A stretch of DNA of 64,000 nucleotides from Planococcus citri (lineage: Eukaryota > Arthropoda > Insecta > Hemiptera > Pseudococcidae). The position numbers and the translations under genes were made by a program. The notes beneath the pieces are model-generated. The model did no database searches, was not told the origin of the DNA, and was given only the letters and a program-made list of their open reading frames with translations. The stretch is taken from contig NC_088681.1 in NCBI RefSeq assembly GCF_950023065.1, forward strand, positions 31,158,836 through 31,222,835, given 5' to 3'. Shown here one piece after another: positions 36,785 through 48,900 of this stretch. Within the stretch, counting starts at the first letter, position 1. Each line of letters starts with the position of its first letter.

Positions 36785-37928
36785 CAAAAATCTAGGTTTC
36801 AATAATTTCAAGTAAGTGAGCCCTGCTGTTTTTTCAGTGCTAAAAGTTAGAATGATTAATCAAAAATAATTATATACTTAGTGCCACCATATTTATGCAA
36901 ATAAATTATTTTATGAAAGCAAATTTGATGAAATTTTCATGTGTGAGCCATACTCTCTACTTCGACTTCCAATTCTTATAAAACAATGATTCATTGAAAT
37001 TGGCTCAAAATTAGAATCTTCGAGTAAGTATATCTACATCCAATATCATCACGAAATCTTGATATTTATATATTATTACGAGTGTTAAAAATTTTTTAAT
37101 TCAAAGTTGAATTTCTTGCAAAATCTCAATGTTTAAATCTACCTATGCCAAATATGAACATTCCAATCTTTTAAAAATTTAGAAAAATGTAGTAATCTCG
37201 CCTGAATACTTACATTCGTTCTATGATCTCGGCACCTTCAGTGAACGCATCCCCCCCCCCTTGGAAGTTGGGATTTTAAAAAAAATTAGCCAATCATTCT
37301 TCAACTTCCTGCAAAGTAGATTCTTTTCTTGATTCTTTCCTCATAGAGATTTTTTGGGAGGAGATTTTGTTGAAAAACGAAGAGCCCCCTTCACGTGTTT
37401 TTTTCTTTCGAAACCTCTTTTTCACACCTTGAGGTACTGCAGTACCTCAAGTTGAACTCCTCAAGTAGAACTCCTCAAACATGTTTGAGGAGTTCAAGTG
37501 TACTAAATCAGGTTTTTCAAATTTGCTCAAATCAGGGACACCTCCAAGACTGAAATTTTTTCTCACGTGACAATACGTATGAGAAAACTTGACTTCAGAC
37601 TGCAACATTTGGGATAACACATACACAGACAACGCGCTAGTTACACCTGTAATCAAGTAAGCTTGCAATCAAGAGCATATGTTTGATTGATTTTACCATA
37701 ATGCTTCTTCAATTTTCAAATTAACGGATAGATCGTGACTTGATATGAATTTTGAAACTTCTCTCGTTAAACAGCTTTAAAAAATTGAAGTCGAACAGAA
37801 AATGAATACCTATAATCGATTTGTGCTTTCGTATAGTTTGTTCATTGATGTATGGTGATGTACTTTACTTACCTACCTACTGATGTATTAATCAATAGCG
37901 ACTACAAGTTGAATTTCTACCATACTCA

Positions 37929-38959
37929 ATGGATTTTAAAACATTATTTTGCGCGAGTATTGTATTTCAAAATATATATTTTACAAATTCATCCGAATCT
38001 GGCAACGTAATAGGCCCTGAAACATGTATTTTGAAGAATAAATCACGAACCACTGATGCCGATGAACTCAAAAAGCAGTACATTAGCGAACGTGGTTTCG
38101 GTAGTAAGTACTCCAATAAGTACATACCTACTTACTACATATTATATATTATTATTTTATGCATTAGGTATGTACTCTCTAAATTTAAAGCAGTCAAATT
38201 TCACTGCTTTGCAGTCACGACATTTTGCCTTTTTAAAGCAGTAGTTTTTTTTACTGCAAAACAGTGAAAAATTACTGAATTGGTCAGTCAAAATGATTTT
38301 TTACTGACCAATTCAGTAATTTTTCACTGTTTTGCAGTAAAAAAAACTACTGCTTTAAAAAGGCAAAATGTCGTGACTGCTAAGCAGTGAAATTGACTGT
38401 TTCAAATTTAGAGAGTAGCAATTTGGAATGTTTTTTAAAATTAATTTTCGAATACACAACATAACTACTTTTTCTAGTTCGACACATCTGGAGAGCCTGG
38501 AGAGAAGATCGGACATATTATGATTTGAATGAATTGAATGTCAACCAATTAATACAAGTCTGTCGATGCTTCGCCGGCGTTTATTATAAAGTAAATACTG
38601 ATACTAAATTAGTACCCGGAGTGAATAAAGATTTTCAGTACGCCACAGAACCACTTCCTTTAAGCTGGTTTGCAAAGGAATACGTCGAAGGTGTTATTCG
38701 ATGCACATTTCAATATATTAAAACATTTTATCTGGTTGCGTCACCAAAGTATTATACGGAACTTCATCACCTAAACCTATATGTCTTCGAACTGAATGGA
38801 ATACAATCATTGCAAATAGAGAAACGAGAAAATCCTGAAAAATTTGTGGTCAAGTATCCAAATGGTCGATTCAAAGCTCTTTATCCTAAAATAAATTTTA
38901 CAGAATATTTTGATAAAAGAAAACAAAGCGATGAGGTTATAATAATTTCAAGTAATTGA
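37929..38959 (+). CDS. Secreted small protein, tandem family copy 3
   Basis: Exons 37929-38103 and 38478-38959 join in phase to 218 residues. The signal peptide begins MDFKTLFCASIVFQNIYFTN. The mature region has the conserved ETCILKNKSRTTDADELKKQ, IRHIWRAW, QVCRCFAGVYYKVNTDTKLV, TFYLVASPKYYTELHHLNLY and NPEKFVVKYPNGRFKALYPK. The C-terminus is longer than in copy 1. Its intron is enlarged by a palindromic MITE absent from the introns of the other copies. Confidence 0.8.
38173..38417. mobile_element. Palindromic MITE in the intron of copy 3
   Basis: The element (38175-38415, 241 bp) is almost one perfect foldback, with termini CTCTCTAAATTT and the reverse complement. It is flanked by TA on both sides. 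The intron of copy 2 has the corresponding empty site (GCATTATGTAGAAATTTGG) with one TA, so insertion post-dates that duplication. The arms contain repeated GCAGT motifs. Confidence 0.88.
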
Positions 38960-41159
38960 GTGTTGCTGTTTTTTCAGTGCTAAAAGTTAGAATGAATAAT
39001 CAAAAATAATTATATAGGTACCATGGTACCACCCTATTTATGCAAATAAATTATTTTATGCCAGCAAATTTGATGAAATTTTCATGTGTGAGCCATACTT
39101 TTACTTCGACTACCAATTCTCATCAAAACAATGATTCATTTTAAATTTGCTCAAAATTATAATCTTTGAGTATAAGTACATCCATCATCTGCTGATTTAT
39201 TATTACAAAAATTCAAAGTTGAATTTTTTTCAAAAGCTCAATGTTTATGTAGGTAAATGTATGCCAAATCTAAACATTTCAATTATTTGAAAATTTTTTA
39301 AAAAGTTTACAAAATTCAGTGATGTTGCCTAAATACATTCATTTTAGGATCTGGCATCAAATTTAAATCTTTGAGCACACATCGTCCCCACAAAATGTTG
39401 ATTATCAATTATTAAAATTTTTAAAAATTTACTTACTTAACATTCAACTTTTTAAAAAAGGTAAATAGTCAATTATTTATTCCAAATCTGGGCTCTCCGA
39501 TCATTCAAAAATTTGAAAAAATTCAGTAATATCAAATGATCTGGAACCTTTGGAAAAATTCAGTGATTCTCAAGCAGAATGAAAATTGAGACGATTTTGG
39601 AATTTTTTCAAAACTTGAGATTTTTGGTGTGTAAAAAAATATATTTCTCAATCTGTCAACTAATCACTGACTCACCGGTCCCAATCGATTCATAATACCG
39701 AACAAACTATATATTAAGCTGGTACAGATTAATTACAACAACGCCTTCTGATGGTGCGATTTCAAATCGCTGAAAAAAAAATCAGCGTTGGCTAGAGGCT
39801 CCAGATGGAAAATGAACATCGGTAGCTCAAAATTTGGTTCAGAGGTGAGGGCAACAACCTACTTACCCTCCCGGTAAGTCAACAAATTTCAGTGGTTTGC
39901 GACCCCCCCCCCTTTTACCGTGTCAAAGTTCTTTCCTGAGGAGTAAAAAAATAATTTTTGAACTAGTGCAACTTTAAAAGTGTTGTATGAGTAATAGGTG
40001 TGTACAGAGAGTGAGCTAGTTGGATGAGTCAGAATTCGAGGAATAGGTTGAGGAGTGAGAGAATGAAAAGTAGGACACTCAAACATGACGTTTTTATACT
40101 GTTTAATAATTTAGTTGGTATCAAGCTAGACAGTAAGTTTGTACTGAGACAGTTTAACAGTTGAATATTGTACATATTGATGAATACATCGTTTTCGATA
40201 GAACCAGCCTATTATTTCATTCGACAAAAAGCTATAAAAAAATCATGAAAATTCAGTAAAATTGGCCAGAAATTCAAAAAAAAACGTTTGAAAACAAAAA
40301 AAAATTACAAATCATCATTTGGATTGGAGCACTCTTTCATAAAATTCAATTGCAAACACACATCCGTCACTTTTGGATACCACATGTCGATGTGAATTTC
40401 GACCCTATTTCGACCTAATTGCCGATGTAATTGTCAACCAATGTTGATCGACATTCATGTCGACAATTGGTCAAACATAGGGTCGAAATTTGCATCGACA
40501 AGTGGAATCCAAATGTGACGGATGTGGATGGATCGACATTTGCATCGACATGTTCATCAAAATCCTTCTGCAAGAAAGTTGAAAAATTAATTTCAAAAAT
40601 GGAAATTTTTCCAAAAATGATCTTCTCAATTGAGGTGGCCATTGCTGGTGCTAAAGACAGCATCAACGTGGTGGCCACCCCCTCGAGATACAGATGGACA
40701 GTCTGTACAAAGTAAGAAGTTAAACATAAACTCCTTATATTGAGAAGGTACAATACTTTATGGAGTCCCATACCATACCAAGACATACCATTTCTGGCTT
40801 CAAGTTTTCCGAATTTGGTCACCCAAAGACACCTCCAAGGTTGAAATTTTTTCTCCCATGACAATATGTATGAAAAACTTGACTTCAGGCTGCGACATTT
40901 GCGATACCACATACACAGGCAACGCGCTATTAGTCACACTTGTACTTAATGAAGTAAGCGAGCAATTAGGAACATATATTTCAATGATTAACTATACCAT
41001 AACGCTTCTTTTATTTTCAAATTAACAGATGGGCCGTGACTTAATGCGAACTTCGAAATTTCTTTCGTTAAACAGCTTTAAAAAGTTGAAGCCGAACAGA
41101 AAATGAATTTAATCGATTTGTATACCTACTTTCGTAGAGTTTGAATTTCTACCATCATT
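38960..41159. other. Spacer between array copies 3 and 4
   Basis: About 2.2 kb without a gene. It holds unit 3' flank sequence, AT-rich DNA and an imperfect inverted repeat at about 40361-40530 (arms around CATCCGTCACTTTTGGATACCAC). From about 40740, upstream blocks are shared with the other units. Confidence 0.5.
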
Positions 41160-42212
41160 ATGAATTTGAAAACCTTATTTTGCGCGTGTTTCATATTTCA
41201 AAATATGTATTTTACAAATTCGTCCGAATCTGACAACGTAATAGGTGCTGAAAAATGTATTTTGAAGAATAAATCACAAATCACTGATGCCGATAAACTC
41301 AAAAAGCAGTACACTAGCGAACGTGGTTACGGTAGTACGTACCCCAATCTATTTTATGCATTATTTACCTTTCCTTTACGAAGGTACCTAACCTACCTAC
41401 TACGCCTACCTACAAAATGTAGGTACCTGGTACAGGGTGTGCAAAGTATTGTGTACCCCAAAGAAAGTTATTCATTAGAAATTTAGTCCAATAACCAATC
41501 ATGTGCTATAATTATTATCATTCTCTGCGACAAACGGAAATATTCAGCAGAAAACTTTTTTAGGGGTACACGATATTTCAGCGCACTCTGTATGTACGTA
41601 CGTATATATGAAAAACTGATCTTGAGCATCAAATTCCATAATACATATTATTGTAATTTGCAATGTTTTAATTAATTTTTGAATACAAGAACCTAACTAC
41701 TTATTCCAGTTCAACACATATGGAGATCATGGAGAGGAGGCTGGACATTTGACTTGCATGATTTGAATGTCGACCAATTAACACAAGTGTGCCGATGCTT
41801 CGCCAGCGTTTATTATAATCTAAATACCGAATTAGTACCCGGAGTGAATAAAGATTTTCTGTACGCCACACAAGTCTTTCCTTTTAGCTGGTTTGGAAAG
41901 CTATGCGTCGAAGGTATTATTCAATGTGAATTTCCAGGTATGAAAACATTTTACCTAGCTGCGTCGGGAAAGTATTATACGGAACTTCATCATCTAAACG
42001 TGTATGTTTTCGAACTGAGCGAAAGCGAATCAAGAAATATAAGGAAACGAGAAAATCCCGAAAGATTTGTGATTAAGTATCCAAATGGTCAATTCAAAGC
42101 TCTTTATCCTAAAATAAATCTTACGGAATATTTCGAAAAAATAAATCTCAAAGAATATTTTGATGGAAAAAACGAAAGAAATCAAGATATTTTGATAATT
42201 TCAAATTATTGA
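41160..42212 (+). CDS. Secreted small protein, tandem family copy 4
   Basis: Exons 41160-41334 and 41710-42212 join in phase to 225 residues; the donor is GTACGT. The signal peptide begins MNLKTLFCACFIFQNMYFTN. The mature part has EKCILKNKSQITDADKLKKQ, IQHIWRSWRGGW, QVCRCFASVYYNLNTELVPG, TFYLAASGKYYTELHHLNVY and a C-terminal tail. In that tail the NLTEYFEKI motif is duplicated as NLKEYFDGK. It is the longest copy. The function is unknown, as for its paralogues. Confidence 0.8.
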
Positions 42213-44314
42213 GCGTTGTTTTTTTCAGTGCTAAAAGTTAGAATGATTAATCAAAAATAATTACATACATATATAGGTACCATGGTACCACCCTATTTAT
42301 GCAAATAAATTATTTTATGCAAGCAAATTTGATGAAATTTTTATGTGTGAGCTATACTTTGACTTCGACTACCAATTCTCATAAAGCAGTGATTCATTTA
42401 AATTCGCTCAAAATTAGAATCTTTGAGTATACATGGGTAATTCTCAAAAAAAGGTAAAAATCGGGTAAGGTAGATTGGGGTAATTGCAAAAACGGGGTAA
42501 TGGCTAAATTGAATACTTTTATGCAAGAAGGACCTATGCCGAAAAAGTGAGTTTCGAGAAAAACGCATTTAAAGTTTCAGAACGTCGCAAAAGTGGGTAA
42601 ATTGTGACCAAAATTTTTGAAAATTTTACCAGTGATTCTTCTATCACTTGACTATAAAATGCCGCAAACGGCGAGTCCGAAGCTTGATTTCAGGTTGAGC
42701 AATGACAAGAAATACACACCCCAGTTATGTGTCTTTTTTGCATAAAACAACTGTTTGACACTCGAAAATTTCATTTTTAATCAGCAATTGGTTATCTGAA
42801 GGTGAAGTACACACATTTGCATTGTAATATCTCATGAAAGGAATTTATTTTCAACCCCCTCCCCTCATATTTACCCCTCAAAATACAGTTTTTCAACTTA
42901 TTTTATGCTTTTTAACAAAATTGAGGGGGCCAAGTGTTCTGGAGGGGAGAAGCGTACATCGGATTCACCCGGACACCCAAAATTCGTGTTCAGCGTATCA
43001 AAAAACCCCCCTATACCAACATTCGGCTTGTTATCAAACTTATCCCTATGGAATGCTAATAATTCTCCTGTACCAACTGGATGAAAATGTGTTCGGTTAC
43101 ATTTTGTGACGTCATTGTAGGGTGTAGGAAGGCAGCATGAAGTTGATACTTGGTGAGTAGGTAGCCAAAGGATGGCCGATCACGATGCGCGCATGCGCGC
43201 AATTTTGACACATAGAAGTATAGGCCCTTCTTGCATAAAAGTATTCAATTGTGACCTCATGCTAACAAATATCAATTTTCTGGTTGTGCCAACTAGGGGG
43301 TGTCGAAGCAACAACCTTTACCGACATATTCACCTGGTCACAACTCGCGGGGTTCAACTTGTCGCTCCGTAGCAAACACTTTTATCAAAACATGTTGAAA
43401 CCACTCATAAGTAAAGTGAGAGGTGTTTTTTTTTAAAAATGCATGTGAAATAGAAAAAACTGTCAATTTATCTGGAATTATCACGATTTAGGGTCATGAA
43501 GGATTGAAGTTTAAGGTAAGATATCGCAATTTGAAAAAATTTTTTCATTTTGGCCGTAAATTGCGTTTTTGCAATCTAATTAATAAAAAATCCACTTCCC
43601 CAGTAGAGAAGATTGATTAATTTTTTGACTTTTCAAAGGATGTACGACGTGATAGACGCGATCCGTTTCGTCACAGAAAAACAGAGTAGCCTCGCTGCGA
43701 TTGGCTCTTTTTGGTAGGTATAGATTGAAATAGGTGCTATTTTTTTTTTTTTTTTTAATAATCTCATGGTTCATATCATTTGATTTTGAATTTGTCAGTA
43801 TTTTTGAAAAGATCTAAAATTCAGATATTTTTCAACTTAAATTTTCAACAACGACGATTCAAATTTAATTAATTGAAAAAATAAATGGTGCTACAACGTA
43901 TTTTTTTTTAGTAAAAAATGAGAAAAAAATGAAAAATTGATTAGCTGAGTGTGTTTTAGTGCTTGATGCCCTTGACTAGCAGAGAAAAATCTGGCCAATG
44001 GCCATCCAGTGTTATGCTTTATCAATTTTCACTATTTCTACATTATGATGTGATGGAGTTTCAATTTTCTATATTTTCAGCAATTTTTAATTCGGATTCT
44101 TGATAATTAATGAATCTGTTTCAAGCAATTGGTTGCTATTATTATAACCTGTGTAGTGTGTACTTTATGGGATGTTATTTCTCATTCATTGTTGGTGATG
44201 ATTGTGATGAATATTGAATAATAATAATACTGTTGATTTTGATCATAGACAATTTTTACTTTTTGAGTGCTTTGCTTTTCAATTTGAATAAATTGAAAAA
44301 AAACTGATACCTGT
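42213..44314. other. Gene-free region with scattered repeats
   Basis: About 2.1 kb with no secure gene. It has imperfect inverted blocks around TTGAATACTTTTATGCAAGAAGG (near 42510 and 43230), a GC-rich patch at 43180-43202 (GCGCGCATGCGCGC) and poly-T runs. It may be part of an unrecognised element. Confidence 0.4.
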
Positions 44315-44880
44315 GTATATTGCAGGGTTGCATGGATCCGGATCATGATCCGGATCCTTTTTTTATGATCCGTGATCCGTGATCCGAATCCTTTTTTGAC
44401 AATGATCCGTGATCCGTGATCCGAATCCTTTTTTTTTACAACGATCCGTGATCCGTGATCCGTGTAAACTGCCTCACGGATCAAAATGTTCACGGATCCT
44501 TTTTTTGTTGGATTTTTACGATTTTTCTGAAAAATAACCTATTTTGGAGACTGTCAGTCGGCCTTTGAGCATTTAAGTAACGTTTTTTTTAGAAAAATTC
44601 TGTATATTTCGATTTTTTAGACCATTTATAGAGCAACTGCAAAATGTCTATTTTTGTTTATTGTGCCAATGAGGCATATCAAAGAAAAAAAAGGATCCGT
44701 GAAGTTTTGATCCGTGATCCGGATCCGGATCCTTTTTTTGGCAATGATCCGTGATCCGTGATCCGAATCCTTTTTTATAAACGATCCGTGATCCGTGATC
44801 CGGATCATATTTTTCGCCATGATCCGTGATCCGTGATCTGGATCCTTTTTTTGAGGATCCGCAGCAACCCTGGTATATTG
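44315..44880. mobile_element. hAT-type MITE built of GATCCGTGATCCG repeats
   Basis: The element (44323-44872, 550 bp) starts CAGGGTTGCATGGATCC and ends GGATCCGCAGCAACCCTG. It is flanked by the 8-bp direct repeat GTATATTG (44315-44322, 44873-44880). Both arms carry tandem GATCCGTGATCCGTGATCCG blocks separated by CTTTTTTT, and no transposase is present. A second, related copy of the surrounding host sequence near 45143-45235 shows the uninterrupted CTGTGTATATTGTACTG site. Reading frames here encode only DHGSRI-type repeats. Confidence 0.92.
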
Positions 44881-45940
44881 TACTGTACAAGTGTACATAA
44901 ATAATACAGTTGATTGATAGCAGACTGATTCTCATATTTTTAAATTTTCAACAATTGTGTACTCAATGGGATGTAATTTGTGTTTTATTGTGCCGTGATA
45001 AACTGCTTCTTGAGTGACTTTCCTTTTTGAATTTATTTTCAAAAGAAAAAAAAAGTGATACTTGAACTTTTAAGCACTTATTTACACTTCCTAATGTGAA
45101 TATTAAATAAAGTTGGTTGGTTCCAGTTGTTCATTTCATTTACCTGTAACCTGTGTATATTGTACTGCTGTGCATAATAAATAATACAGCAGTTGATTGA
45201 TAGCAGACTGATTATCATTTTGAACTTTTTCAACAATCTTTGAATTTCTTAGGTACACATGGACTGATTCAGTTATATGTTGTTGGCTTAATATTTTTAT
45301 TACATTTTTTCATTTTCTTTTTATGTACATTTCAGATTCAAGCACTCAGCACTGATTATTATCAACAGCAGGCTACAGATTTTGTATTGATCTGTCAGGT
45401 CTATTCTACAGAAGGTCGTGTGGGTCGTGTGAATACATAATATTTGCACATAAAAATTTTTTCGAGTGGCCGTGTTTTTAAACACGTAAATTATTTTCTT
45501 GAATAAATGGTCGTGTAGATTTTTTTGCACGTAAAACTCTACTGGTCGTGCATTGCACGTTAAAACATTTTTCATATCTTTTGAATTAAATTCAGCGTAC
45601 ATTGGTCGTGTATTATCATACACGTAAAATAGAATTTGATTTATTTATTACAGTTTTGGTAATACGTTTAGTCATTTGAATAAATAAATTTGAAGTGAAG
45701 TTTTCATTTTTTATTTTTGCAACATTCTTGATATAGAATTTCCACTGCTCCAGTAAATAAATTACTCATATTTTCACATTCAATTCAGATTTTTTGCAGC
45801 ATATAGAAGAGCACTACTCCTTATTCACATAAAATTGAATTCAATTCATTCATTGCTGGTGTTGTAATAGATTTGAATTGAGAAATTTGAAGTGTTGATT
45901 TCATTTTTGCAAGGTTAATCTCAACTATAATCTCAACACT

Positions 45941-48900
45941 ATGGAACTTGAAAATGAAATTTTGAATGATTACATTAGTGGTGATACAATAAATAAATTT
46001 TTTGAAATCATCAATAAGCAAGGGGTTTCTGTGCATTTTAATGATGTTTATCTCATGGGTATATGGGATTCACATGTATGGAATTATGTTGAAAAGTTTA
46101 CTGATAAACGAAAGAAATTTTTACAAATATTACCTGATGGACCAATGTCTAATATGGATGATGTGAGACATTGGGTATTATTTGAATTTGGAAAAAAAAA
46201 TATCATGTATGTGTATGATAGTTTAAATCGTAATTCTATAACTGAGAATCAGATGAAATTTTTGAAACTAAGTACAAATATTAAAAATCCTCAGTTTGTG
46301 TATAGAAAAGTTCAACAACAAACAAATGGGAAAGACTGTGGTGTATTTGCATTAGCTTTTGCAACCAGTCGATTATATGGAAGAGATGTGACCCAATTAT
46401 CTTATTCAATAAGTGATATGCGACATCATTTGCTTGATTTACTTAGAAGAGAAATGATCATTGAATTTACTTATGGCAATTTAAATGAGAATGTTAATTT
46501 GAGAACTGAGAATGCAAGTAATTGTAATTTTAATATTAGTTCTGATTCACCATTACATGACAAAGGTATAAATCAGCCTAATATTAATTATTCTGCAATT
46601 TATGATGATGGTATTAGTGAAAATATTTATATCCAGAATGATCTATCTAATGATGAAAATATGGAGAAATATATCACTACTGTAGAAGAAATTACAATGT
46701 ATGATTGTGAAACTGAACAGACAATAACAAATTTTAGTGAAGTTGCTTTAGCTAATGTTGTTCAACTTGAGCATTCATATTATAATAGTAGTGAAGATGA
46801 TGTGATACTAATGGATCATTCTTATTGTACTTTTGGCCAAAAAAGAATAAAACTGGATAATTCTTCCCATAATATTACTCCAACTTTTGATCATAGTAAC
46901 TTTTCAGATAAAATGCCAGCCCATCATTGTGGAATCCTTAATTATGAATGTAATTTCTGTTCTGCACTACATTTCAAAGGAGAATTACCCTGGGATGGTA
47001 AATATACTCAATGTTGTCAGAAAGGTAGAGTAAAAATTGAGCATCCAAAATCAATAGTTTCAATACATGAACTTCTAACAAATGTTCTGCACCCTAAACA
47101 CAAAAATTTTATGACAAATATAAGACAATACAATAGTGCTTTGTCATTTGCATCTTGTGGTGCTCAAATTGATACACTTTCTGGTACTGGGCCTTATTGT
47201 TATAGAATTCATGGACAAATATATCATAAAACTACTCATTGTCAAACCTCATCAACATTCCCGCCAAAATATGCTCAATTATATTTTCTCGATAGTGAGG
47301 AAGCATTAAATGAACGTTTGAAAGTCAATGCTAATAAAGGATGTGACAAGGATTTATTAAAAGATTTGGATTTAGCGATACGGTCAGTTAATCCATATGC
47401 AAAAAGCTATAGAATGTTGAAAACCTTGGAAAATGAAGAAATAAGTAGGCAGTCACAAAATTCCACCACAGTAGCAACTGAAAATAATGTTTCCATGATG
47501 ATACGTCAAGATAGAACTGTTGATTGTAGGCGCTATAATTTACCTAATTGTAGTGAAGTGGCTGTTATATTCAAAAACAATGATGGTGCTCCACCTTTTC
47601 AACGTGATATTCGCATTTATCCAAAATCTGAGAATAATAATGAGTTTATAAATATCAATATTCTTAGCTGTAATTTAGACCCCATGTGTTATACTCTAAT
47701 GTTTCCTTATGGAGAACCTGGATGGGAGCCTAATATGCTCAGTGTAATTCAAAATGATGATGAAAAAGAAAAGCACATAACGATGTTGCAATATAAAAAA
47801 TCTAAATTAGCTATAACTAGAAAACAACAAAATCCTTTGCTAAACTATGGAAAATTACTTCAACAATATGTTGTTGATTCTTATGTGCAAGTTGAAGCCT
47901 ACAGATTGAATTATGTGAAAAATCATCAACAAGATTTGAGAGTAGAAAGTTACACTGGTTTAATGGATTATATGAGAAATAAAACAGATGAATATGGTTG
48001 TGATGTAGGAAAGCAAGTTATTTTACCTAGCACTTTTGAAGGTTCCCCTAGAAATATGAGAGAAAAGTATTTAGATGCAATGTCAATTGTTGGTAGGTTT
48101 GGATCCCCAGATCTATTCATTACATTCACTTGCAATCCTAAATGGCCAGAAATATCAGATAATTTATTATACTCACAAACTGCAAGTGATAGACCTGATT
48201 TAGTATGCAGAGTATTTTCATTAAAATATAAAGAATTGATTTATGATATTGTAGAAAATAAAATATTTGGAGAAGTAAGTGGTTATGTTTACACTATAGA
48301 ATTTCAAAAACGAGGCCTACCACATGCCCATATGTTATTTATTTTGAAAGATAAAATATTGAGTAGTGAAATGATTGATAGATTTGTTAGTGCTGAAATT
48401 CCAGATCCTAATGTTTATCCTGCATTACATGAAATAGTCAAAAATAATATGATTCATGGTCCTTGTGGTGCAATGAAACCTAATGCTTATTGTATGGAAA
48501 ATGGAAAATGTGTAAAAGGGTTTCCAAAAACTTTTCAGAATGAAACTTGCATGGACAGAGCAGGTTATCCTTCCTACAGGCGTAGAAATGATATCAAAAT
48601 TACTAAAAATGGTATCACTTATGATAATAGATATGTTGTTCCTTATAATAGGTACCTATCAAAGAAATATAATGCACATATCAACGTTGAAGTGTGTACA
48701 ACTGTAAAAAGTGTAAAGTATATTTTTAAATATATTTATAAAGGTTATGATTGCGCATGTATTAAAATAATGCATCAAGGAGTTTCGTTATTAATGTATG
48801 ATGAAATAGAATCCTACTTAGATTGTCGCTACATAAGTGCATGTGAAGCTGCATGGAGATTATTTGAATTGAAGTTACATGATCGGTCACATAGTGTCAT

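Noticed and set aside
40361..40715. 94-codon frame near an inverted repeat between array copies 3 and 4
   Set aside because: It overlaps the arms of the inverted repeat and has no family resemblance; it does not match the secreted family.
43172..43372. 66-codon frame over the GCGCGCATGCGCGC patch
   Set aside because: No domain, signal or splice partner; lies in repeat-rich DNA.
44182..44935. Minus-strand frames encoding DHGSRI-type repeat peptides
   Set aside because: They are translations of the GATCCGTGATCCG repeats of a MITE, not genes.
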